The notes below the pieces were generated by a model. It did not search any database. It saw only the letters and a program-made list of their open reading frames with translations, and was not told the DNA's origin. 64,000 nt of DNA from Salminus brasiliensis (taxonomy: Eukaryota > Chordata > Actinopteri > Characiformes > Bryconidae), in contig NC_132892.1 of the NCBI RefSeq assembly GCF_030463535.1, positions 34,412,109 to 34,476,108 on the forward strand, in the 5' to 3' direction. A program made the translations under genes and the position numbers. This document shows, piece by piece, positions 1 to 10,700 of the stretch (its first letter is position 1; each line of letters starts with the position of its first letter).

Positions 1-1596
1 AGGTCCAGTAGGCTGTTTTGATGTGATTGGCTACCCAGGAGGCAGATTCACAATCTTCTGTGAACATCAACAGTATGGACGATCTGAAAACTACTTTTGT
101 AAAGAGACACCAAAGCAGTGTTTCTATGGAAAAAAAGAGAAAATCTGGGTTCATGAAGACAGAGTTTCTCTACTGGACTATCCTGATGCTCTTACAGTGA
201 TCTACAAACAGCTGAGCTCAGCAGATACCGGATCATATCAGTGTGGAGAGACTGGAGTGTGGAGTCACACTGTGAACCTGAGTGTTAAAACAGTTCAGAA
301 ACATTCAATATTAGAAATCATATTTCATAAGATTATCAGCAACATCACACCTTTATAAATGAGAAGATATTCTGTGGAGTTCTTGACCTACATCACTTTG
401 TTTGATTGACAGATCCATGCTGTTCAGGGTCAAAGACTGTGACTGGTTATCTGGGAGAGAACGTCACCATAAGCATTTTCTATCCAGATGAGTTTAAGGG
501 AAACACCAAGTTTTTAGAAAAACTGAATGGTCAATCTTTCACTGCAGTGGCAAATACCAGAGAGTCTCCAGAAGACAGATTCTCCATCTCTAATGATGAA
601 ATATCTAAAACTCTCAGTGTGAGGATCCGTGATGTGAGAGAAGACGATGGTGGAGTGGGTGTTGGAAGAGAGTCAGTGAGTTACAACACTTTCTTCACTG
701 AGATTCAGCTACAGGTTAAAGGTGAGAAACATGAACTCTTCTCAGTGTTCAGGTAATTGAGGATTATGGGTCTGATCAGGCTCACCAAAATTTCACCATG
801 TTACACAAAGGGAGTCGAGGCAAGCGGTCAGTACAGTTGCAGTCAGAATTGGATCATTGGCTGGATGCAGTATTTGACTACGGCAGAATTGGTGAAGTTT
901 ACGAGTTTCCAGAACTTTCTTAGCCTGCTTTACCCTTTCTAATCCACCTCTGCTGTGTGTTTGGGGTCATTGGGTCTCATTCACCAATATCTTCCTAAGA
1001 ATTGTCTTAAATGAGTCCTTGAGAAAAGTCCTAACAGAAATTCGAGGACAGATTCATGATGTGTTTTAAGGAGCAGAATTATTCTCAGCTCTGATCCTAT
1101 AATGATGATCCCTCTGTCCTCCTAGACTGATCAAATCCCACCTTAGAAAACACTGGAGAATTCCAGAATATTTGTGAAAAACTGCAGAAGTGGGTTTTAA
1201 ATAGACTTTCCTTCTGAAGAACAGTTCATGAAAAAGGTCCAATGTCCTGTTGGAACAGCCACCAGTGACCAGGACTAAACTGTCTAGCTGATGGTTCGAG
1301 GATACAGTGCTCCTTTTTCATTATTTCACTCACTTTGAGCAGTTAAGGTGTTGGTCCATTCCTTCTGTTTCTCAGCTCCAGGTTCCTCTGTCACCATCAT
1401 CATTCTGACTGCCTGTGTGGTTCTGCTGCTGATTGGAGGATTAATACTGATCTTCTACAAGCTGAGATGCACCAAGACACAAGGTACTACACACACACAC
1501 ACAGCACCAATCATGGTAATGTAAATTACTTGGGAGATTTCTGCCTAATTAAGTTTGTTAAGTAATTGGTAATTGATTATAAGTTACTGTTAAGGG

Positions 1597-2713
1597 CAGT
1601 GTACTGAGTCCTCTGTTGTTCACCCTGCTGACTCATGACTGTGTTGCGAAACACAGTTCTAACAGCATCATAAAGTTCGCCGATGATACAACTGTGCTGG
1701 GTCTCATCAGTAAAGGCGATGAGTCAGCATACAGAGAGGAGGTGCAGCAGCTGACAGACTGGTGTACAGTCAACAACCTTCACTGGAATGTAGAGAAGAC
1801 CAAGGAAATGGTTGTTGACTTCAGGAAAACAAGACACGACCACTCTCCGCTCAGCATCAACGGCTCCTCTGTGGAGATCGTTAAGAGCACCAAGTTCCTT
1901 GGTGTCCACCTAGCGGAGAACCTCACCTGGTCCCTGAACACCAGCTCTACAGCCAAGAAAGCCCAACAGCGTCTCTACTTCCTCCGGAAGCTGAGAAAGG
2001 CCCGTCTCCCTCCACCCATCCTCACCCTCTTCTATAGGGGAACCATAGAGAGCATCCTGAGCAGCTGCATCACTGCCTGGTTTGGGACCTGCACAGCCTC
2101 TGACCGTAAGACCCTCCAACGCATTGTGAGGACAGCTGAGAGGATCATCGGAGTCTCTCTCCCCTCCGTCATGGACATTTACACCACCCGCTGCATCCGC
2201 AAAGCAACCAGCATTGTGGATGACTCCACCCACCCTTCACACAGACTGTTCTCCCTCCTGCCATCAGGAAGAAGGTACCGCAGCATCCGGTCCAACACGA
2301 CCAGACTCTGCAACAGCTTCTTCCCCCAAGCCATCAGACTCCTCAACACAACTCAACTCTGAACTGATATCTTTCTGGTACATGTACACTCTCCCTCTCT
2401 CTTTCTCTTTCCAACCATTTACCCCAGATAACATGGGAAGCATTTTTTGCACAAGCATTTGCACTAATAACTTTACTACCTCACTGGACTCTATTTATTG
2501 CACATTGCACAATTTGCACACTACCGTCAATTATTTATTATTCTCTGTCTGTACCGTGTTGTGTTGTCTGTCTGCACTTGTTTGTTTGTGTTGCACTTGT
2601 GTCTTGTATGCACTGTCTATGTTGCAACATGGTCCTGGAGGAACGTTGTTTCGTTTCACTGTGTACTCTGTATGTAGTTGAAATGACAATAAAACCTACT
2701 TGACTTGACTTGA
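1597..2713 (+). mobile_element. L2-type LINE, 3' fragment with reverse-transcriptase C-terminus
   Basis: An open frame (about 1616-2362) encodes the end of a LINE reverse transcriptase, with the active-site block FADDTTVLGL and the conserved C-terminal region ending FFPQAIRLLN. It is followed by a 3'UTR and a short tail made of TTGAC repeats (2695-2713). It is 5'-truncated, inserted in the intron after the transmembrane exon of copy 1, and in the same orientation as the gene. Confidence 0.85.
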
Positions 2714-3556
2714 AGTACTGTAATTACCACTGAATGACAAAGTACACAATGCCTGTTCTTGACTGAAAGTAGAAATACCTTTTTTGTAAGTCCTCTCTGT
2801 AAGTCCTCTAAATTTCTACTGGAGTTAAAGTAAAAAACAATGTCTGCAGAATTTAATAAATAATTTAATTACTTAATTTTAGATTCAGAGTTTAGTGTTT
2901 ACAGTTTAGTGACAGTTGCATCATGATTACTCTGGTTTTTCTTTATTTAGAAATGCATCTTATTCTTATAGATATTTTAGAAAAACTCTATTTAAATTTG
3001 CTCATCAAAACTACACCTAGCAGTAGATAGAAAATAACAAATTGGGCCTTTAAACCTGTGTGTACTTCATTACAGTTTACCACTGATGGATGAGTGAAAG
3101 GGTGGATGGATAAAATGATGCATACATATAATTAATTTATAATTAAATTGGTCAGTTGCACTGATATCAGGAAACAACAGTGCTTCTCTGTGAATCTGCA
3201 TCTTCTCTAAGATCATAAAAAGGAAATGTTGTAGGTTGGACCTTTGCTGTTAGTTCAGTTCTGATATCATTTAGAAGCTGCAGTTCATGCCTTCAGATCA
3301 TGACTGAAATAAGAGAAGTGTGAAAGGAGAGAAATCTGAGAATTAGCTCTGGAGTTTTAGTGTCTTCTATTTTACACTAGAACGCCTGAAGCCCACTGTC
3401 TGATAAAGGGAACCTCTGTATCTGATCTTCCTGCTCTGTAGGAAACCTAAGAAGTCCTCTAGAAGTTGCCACATCTGGTTGATGCCAAACCCTCCCTCTA
3501 GTGGAGAATAAATTAACAGAACATTGCTATAATTGATGTTTTCTCTCTTTCTACAG
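2714..3556. other. Intron of CD300-like copy 1, no recognised feature
   Basis: AT-rich sequence between the LINE fragment and the first cytoplasmic exon of copy 1. I see no coding exon, repeat array or structured element. Confidence 0.5.
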
Positions 3557-4130
3557 ACTCCACCTCTATCAGCAGATCATCAGCAACCAATAATCCAGTA
3601 AGTGAAGGAAACTGTCGAACTAAAAACATCAATATTTTTACTGACTGTAATTATAGAAGAAGATTTACACAAATGACCAGTTTTATCTAACTGTAAACAC
3701 ACAGTCCCAGATTCAGCACCTTTAACAGAGCGGATACTTCAGATTACACTGTGTGCACTAAATACATTCATTACACTTACAGAATATTTATCAGAACTGT
3801 GTAATCCCCACTCTGACATTATCTGATTACCTGAGGTTCTGATTTACAGAGCAGATCAGACATGTTCAAATCTGAATCACAATGAGTTTATATTCTAGCT
3901 GCTTACTGCAGGCAGTTATGTAGATTACAGAAATGCTGGTCTTCATGGTCTAGTATTTTTTTACAACTGTTTGATTCTGATTTCAGGTTGATTATGAAAA
4001 CAATCTACCTGGAAACCAGAACACCCCCAGAATGGGTCCAACCTGGGAGCCAACACCATCAACTCAGATTCAGTCTATCAGAGTCTTGATCCCAGAAGTC
4101 AAGAACCAAATTCTGTTTACCAAAGTCTAA

Positions 4131-4510
4131 AAACCTCAAAAGTAACCAATAAGATTTAGTCTGTGAGAATCTAAACCTTACCAATAAATCCCAACACCAG
4201 TAGATTCCATTTACTCGAGCCTAAACCCCTCTTCCAACCAATCAATATTCAGTCTACCAGAATTTAAACCCAACACCAATGAATCAGGTTCAGTCTATGA
4301 ATGTCTAAAGCTCAACACCAACCAATTAGATTCAGTCTACCAGAGTCTTAACCACAACACCAACCAATCAGATTAATCTGAGCCTAAACCCCAACCTCAA
4401 CCAATCAATTCAGTCAACCAGAGTCTAAACCCAAACTTCAACCAATCAGATTAAGTCATCAGGATTGTCTAAAACCCAACACCAACCAATCAGATTCAAT
4501 CTACAAACTG
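4131..4510 (+). repeat. Decayed 42-bp ITIM-encoding tandem repeat downstream of copy 1
   Basis: About nine diverged units follow the pattern CCAACCAATCAGATTCAGTC then TACCAGAGTCTAAACCCCAACA. The best-preserved unit (near 4316-4357) is exactly 42 bp. In frame a unit would read like SVYQSLNPNTNQSD, the same unit as the coding tails of copies 1 and 3. Units here carry stops and indels, so they are non-coding now. Confidence 0.75.
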
Positions 4511-5739
4511 AACTCCAGATGCATTTTCCAGAAGTTCTTGTCTTTAAATCATAAACAGTTGGTCTATTTTGTTTAGGTCACGCTGCCAAATAATTAAATG
4601 TAAATATATAAAGAGTAACTGCATGTTAATATTGATGATTTGTAATTTTATGCAAATGTCAATGTGATCATTTAAATAATGAAACATTTCTGTAAACTTT
4701 ACTGTAAAGGATCATGACCTATATCTATCTAACATTTGTACAAGCTTTTCATGACAACTAGCATAAACCTACAGCCACATTAATTAAAGTTCACTACAAG
4801 CTCCAGCTGCCATAAAACATAATAAGCCTTTATAACTGATTATGTAGGTTTACGAAAAGCTCATTAATGATCTTCTACAGTAAAATATTATCCATGATTT
4901 CTTTTTTTATTTGAATGCAGTGATCAGATCATCAGTTCTTTCACTGTGTTCATGTTCTCCCTGTTTTTATCTGCTACAATCTGAGAATTTTATTATTTAT
5001 TAAAATATTAAAATGTTTTAATGATCACAAACATGATGGAGGTGTTGACAGTGTTGTTCTTTCTGTGTGCTTTTGCACTCTGTGTACTGAGTGACTTCTT
5101 CTGTATTAGAAATTTCACAGTCCTGTTTTGAGGCTCTGCTGTAAGACACTCACTACCAGTTCAACACCATTCAGTTCCCAATCCGGCAAGAAGCTCTCAG
5201 TGAAATTAAACAGGCTTTACACACTCACACACTGCCCAGATACACTCAGCACACACAGCATAGACCTCAAGATCCGCTCGGAACCACCAGGTGAAGATCA
5301 TCACCTTTCTAAATAGATAGTAAAGATATTCTTATTTTATATATGTTGCCATATTATGCCGAAAAATATGTGATTTTTAGAAAATCACATATTTGTCAGC
5401 ATAATCATTATATTAAGGCATTATATTAAAATATTTCTTCATTTTCAAAGAATAATAAACTGATTTTTTTTGGTCAAACTTTGAACCTCTTGGTGGGAAT
5501 GAACTTCCACACTGTATAAAAGAAGTGTCTCAATTCATGAATCAATTTTTTTTTTTTTTCTATAATTTTATCATTTTCTTTTGAGTAAACTGAACTTCGA
5601 ATACTATGGTAACAGATCTTTAGACATGAACTCTTCTACTGTTAACTTACTACTAGAAGTTTTTTATGAACGTGAGAAGGACCAGGTGATTAAACAGTGG
5701 GTTACATTTTGACCTTCACCAGCATATGTCGGTCAGTGA
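4511..5739. other. Spacer between CD300-like copies 1 and 2
   Basis: AT-rich intergenic DNA with a poly-T run near 5550. An inverted ATATGTGATTTT/AAAATCACATAT pair lies at about 5368-5392. No gene, transposon domain or RNA gene is recognisable. The small open frame at 5128-5316 has no family features. Confidence 0.45.
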
Positions 5740-5922
5740 TGCTGATGGGAGGAGCTGGTGATGTTGAGAAATGCTGACCCTTCCAGAGAAAGAGGAACCA
5801 ACCAAACTAGATAGAAGGGAGGATGCAGATTCTCACACATAGAGGACAACACACTCTGATACCAGAAACAGCAAAGCTTTCAGTGGAGTTCAGTGAAGAT
5901 CAGTTAAGCTTCCTCAGTTCAG
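5740..5922 (+). promoter_or_regulatory. Proximal promoter / 5'UTR region of CD300-like copy 2
   Basis: The segment with GGAGGAGCTGGTGATGTTGAG, then (at 5784-5799) CCAGAGAAAGAGGAACC, is also found before copy 3 in the same order and spacing. The AAAGAGGAAC core resembles an ETS/PU.1 site, which would fit myeloid expression. No TATA box is obvious. The regulatory role is inferred from conservation between the two copies only. Confidence 0.4.
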
Positions 5923-7682
5923 ATGATGATCCTCCTTATCTTCACCTTCTACCTGATCTCAGGTCAGTTTTTCTACTGAAGTTTGAAGAGCTTATCTACA
6001 GTACTTACAGGTTATTTCACACAGCAGCATGAGCTCCATAAGATTAGTACTGATGATGGAGGACGTTCTTGTGATCTTGTTCTGATGCTGAACTGTAGAA
6101 GTGAGAGAATGTAGTGACATTTATTGAGAGATTATTGAGAATCTTCTCTCTGATTGGCAGGTCCAGTAGGCTGTTTTGATGTGATTGGTTACCCAGGAGG
6201 CAGTGTCACAATCTTCTGTGAACATCAACAGTATGGACAATCTGAAAACTACTTTTGTAAAGAGACACCAAAGCAGTGTTTCTATGTAAAAATAAAGAAA
6301 TTCTGGGTTCATAAAGACAGAGTTTCTCTACTGGACTATCCTGATGCTCTTACAGTGATCTACAAACAGCTGAGCTCAGCAGATACCGGATCATATCAGT
6401 GTGGAGAGACTGGAGTGTGGAGTCACACTGTGAAGCTAAGTGTTAAAAGAGGTCAGAAACATTCAATATTAGAAATCATATTTCATAAGATTATCAGTAA
6501 CATCACACCTTTATAGATGAGAAGATATTTTGTGAAGTTCTTGACCTACATCACTGTGTTTGATTGACAGATCCATGCTGTTCAGGGTCAAAGACTGTGA
6601 CTGGTTATCTGGGAGAGAACGTCACCATCAGCATTTCCTATCCAGAGGAGTTTAAGGGAAACACCAAGTTTTTAGAAAAACTGAATGGTCAATCTTTCAC
6701 TGCAGTGGCCAATACCAAAGAGTCTCCAAAAGACAGATTCTCCATCTCTGATGATAAAATATCTAAAACTCTCAGTGTGAGGATCCGTGATGTGAGTGAA
6801 GATGATGGAGGAGTTTATTTCTGTGGAGTGGGTGTTGGAAGAGAGTCAGTGAGTTACAACACTGTATTCACTGAGATTCAGCTACAGGTTAAAGGTGAGA
6901 TACATTAACTCTTCTCAGTGTTGAGGATTATGGGTCTGATCAGGCTCACAGTTTACTGATGGCAGATTCTGAGCTGATTCACAAAGTTTCTGTGTTATGT
7001 GGTTAATGTGGTGCAACATATAACACCACTACCTGCCAGTGAGATACTACACCATGTTGGAGACTACACCATGCTTTGATTCCTGGTCTGCGTGACTATG
7101 CTGTACTACACCAATAAGAGTCCATGGGCAAGATTCCTAACACTACATTGGCCCAACTGTAATATAAGTTGCTCTGGATAAGAGCGTCAGCTAAATGCCG
7201 TAAATGTAAATAAATCTGTTCCTGAAAATAAATGAGAGTGAATATTTCATCATGTTACACGAAGGGAGTTGAGGCAAGTGGTCAGTACAGTTGCAGTCAG
7301 AATTGAATCATTGGGTGGATGCTGTATTTGACTACAGTTCTTGGCAGAATTGCTGAAGTTCAGTTAAGTTTATGAGTTTCCAGAACTTTGGAAGGCAGCT
7401 ACTTTTTTCAGTCCAGGCTAATGTACAACTCTCTTGACTGCGGACAGTGACACTGGTATTCCAGCAGCTATGAGTCCATGGCAGATCTGTGTCATGGTGG
7501 TTCTTGGGTCACTCCTGACCATAGTGGTGGGAACCTGGGGTTGAGCCCCAGTTTCCCCATCACATGGGGAATTAAGGGGATTAAGAAAGACTACCAACCC
7601 TTTTAAATGCCCCAGCTCACACACATATGAAGACAAAGCCTGGAAAGCTCTGACAGAGGGCTGGACCAGACTCTGCAATAGA

Positions 7683-7719
<37 letters not shown>

Positions 7720-10700
7720 CACCAACCATTTACCCCAATAGGGGTAGTAGGGGAAGCAGTTTGCACAAATAACGTTACTACCTCACTGGACTATTTATTG
7801 CACACTGCATAATTTGCACACTACCCTCTAATTATTTATTACTCTCTGTCTGTACTGTGTTGTGTTGTCTGTCTGCACTTGTGTTCTTTATGCACTGTGT
7901 CTACGTTGCACCATGGTCCTGGAGGAACGTTGTTTCGTATCACTGTGTACTCTGTCTGTAGTTAAAATGACAATAAAACCCACTTGACTTGACTTGACTT
8001 GACTTGAGAGGTGAGGGACTTGGAGGGACTCAGCTAAGACTTAAGCTTAAGGCTACAGGGGACTCATTAAGCCAGTAGGCTTTAGGTTTCTGTAGGTTGC
8101 TGTACTCCATCCTGATCACTAACAGAAAGTTAGGAGGTCTTTGCTTTCAGCAACACTTGGATATTTTGGGTGGATGCCTGTGTTGATTTCAGAAAACACC
8201 AAAGACCCAAACTTGTGGCAGCTCCTGTTGGTTTGGATATACATGTTTACTGATTATTGTATCAGCACCAGTGACCCACAGGAGCACACCAGCAGCACCA
8301 ACACTATCTACATCTGGTAAAGAACCTTCCAGGAAGAAGGTTTATTCATGGTTCAGAACCTCTTTCATTCTGTACTCATGTTCAGGCGGAGCTTCAGAGC
8401 TCCACACCAGAAACCTGGTTAGATTGTGGAGGTGTTGGTGGTCATGTGTGTTTGTGTGTGTGATAAAATTGGTCATGGTTCTGTTCTTGGTCTCTCAGCT
8501 CCAGGTTCCTCCGTCGTCGGCATCACTGTGGGTGTCTGTGTGGTTCTGGTGCTGCTGATTGGAGGATTAACACTGATCTTCTACAGACTGAGATGCACCA
8601 AGACACAAGGTACTGCTTACACTTCACATCAATTTCAACATCAACAACTGACTGAGCATGTGTACGTTTTTAAATTTGTATAGGATTCGTAGTCTTCCAG
8701 CCTAAGAATCTTCCAGTAATCTAAAAGTGAGGACCATACCTTCAGGCTGATTAAAATAAGAGGAATGCAAGAGTGCTAGAGTGGTATAAAGCCCCCCAGC
8801 ATTGAGCTGTGGAGCAGTGGAAGAACTGTGTTCTCTGAAATGATAGATGGAGCTCCATCCAGTAGTTTTGGGATGAGGTGGGGTGCTAATCATCCAATAA
8901 TAAATCCTCACAGCAATGCTCCTCCAAAGTCGAGTAGAAAGTCTTGGAGAGACAGTTACTCCGACAGTAAAATCAGCTCTTTTTAATATCCTTCATTTTA
9001 GAAGAAACAGTCAATGAACATGTGTCCCAATACTTTGTCCTTATCATGTATAAATGAGGAAGAGACGTTCTGAGAAATCTTATTTTGCATAACACTCATT
9101 TAAAGGACGGGAGGAAGGAAGCTTTCTGAATCTATTGTTGGGGCAATAGATTCATACTGAGCCTCCAGAATGGAGACTTCCACATTTATTGTGTTCTCAT
9201 GACATAAAAGACCAGTTTTTTTCCAGTTTTTTATATATCTGGCATCTCGACACATACCTTACTAGTGGTGCATATGCTACTATCACTGTGAGACAATGTA
9301 AACCAGCATTAGCCTTCAAATGAAGATGCAAAAGGTTCTTTATATAGAAGAACCACTTTGATATTAATGCAAGACCAGATACACATGTGGACAAAATTGT
9401 TGGTACCCCTCAGTTAATGAAAGAAAAAACCCACAATGGTCACAAAAATAACTTGAATCTGACAAAAGTAATAATAAATAAAAAAATCTATGAAAATTAA
9501 TTGATTAAAATTGATTTTGAACCGTGCTTCAACAGATTTAAAAAAATAAAAGTAATCAAGGTGTGTCCACTAATTAGCATCATAAGTGTCTACAATCTTG
9601 AAATCAGTCAGTGGGCCTATATATAGGGCTACAGGTAGTCACTGTGCTGTTTGGTGATATGGTGTGTACCACACTCAACATGGACCAGAGGAAGCAAAGA
9701 AAGAGTTGTCTCAGGAGATTAGAAAGAAAATTATAGTCAAGCATGTAACATTTAAATGTTCTTCACACTCACATTTATTTTATACAAATTGTTCTGGATG
9801 GAACCCCAAATGGTGCTACTGTGGCATTGCTCAAAGAAAGTTCTGTAGCACCTTTAATTGAGAATATGGCTGTTCCAATGTCTGATTAACACCCCCCCAA
9901 TGTCTGATTAAAGTCCCAGGCTTGCACCATAAATGTGTGTTGCCCAAAGCATCTTCATTGGTCTACAGCTCCTCCTGATCACACTTCTTCATCAAAGAGG
10001 TTTACGATAAACCACAAGTTCTTCTTCAGCTTCAACCATCTCACCTCTTTGAGTTTGGCTTTAACCTAAGAAGGTGGAGTTTCAGGGGTGATGTTTCTGT
10101 GAAATGCCATATTTCATGTCTCAATTTGTGAACAGGTGCACAGTAAAGGTACCACAGAGGAACCACTTTTGGTTTCATAAAGAAGCATGCTTGTAATAGA
10201 AATGATTGAAAGTGAAAAATTGTTACATTTGTAAAGAACCTGGTAAAGAAGGCTCTTTAAACACGGTTCTTAATGAAATCAATAGTGGTTCTTTTATGGT
10301 ATCACTCAAATAACCCGTCATGGCATCTTAACCCCTCTAACGTAAAAAGGCTTATTACCTAAAGGCTTATAAGGTGTATTCCTCAGTAACTACAGGGACT
10401 CGGCCTGCCTGCGAACGATAGGCTGTTTAAGGGGTTAATGTTTAAGAGTGTAGAATGTATAGAATCCTGTAGCTGTAGCTACACTTGCTGTAGCTTCCTG
10501 TAGCTGCCCGCATCAGATTCAAAACCCTGACGCTGGCCTACAAAGCCAAGAACGGACCAGCCCCTCCGTACTTGATGGCAATGGTCAAAAGCCGATCCGC
10601 ACCAAGAGCCCTTCGAGCTTCAAATACTGCTCGGCTCGACCCGCCATCCCTCAAAACCCGTGGAAGACAAGCGTCCATGATTTTTTCTGTCCTGGCACCA

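Larger units (their letters stand above)
1..4159 (+). pseudogene. CD300/CMRF35-like (pIgR-like) receptor, copy 1, partial and probably inactive
   Basis: This is the 3' part of a two-Ig-domain receptor gene; the leader exon lies before the window. Exons by homology to copies 2 and 3: Ig1 3-293, Ig2 413-721, transmembrane 1376-1483, cytoplasmic 3557-3597 and 3987-4130 (or to 4159 in the shifted frame). Ig1 keeps GYPGG, YFCKE and SYQCGE and is about 90% identical to copy 2. Three defects are visible. The Ig1 donor reads CAG|TT where copy 2 has GAG|GT. Ig2 lacks 15 bases near 655, which removes the VYFCG segment with the F-strand cysteine. The last exon is frameshifted near 4020-4035, so the two SVYQSL motifs fall out of frame and translation stops at 4130. 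No stalk exon is evident. A 1.1-kb LINE piece sits in the intron after the transmembrane exon. The family call is firm; loss of function is a strong inference. Confidence 0.8.

Noticed and set aside
1616-2362. Host gene with a reverse-transcriptase-like domain
   Set aside because: Truncated LINE with typical tail repeats, not a host gene.
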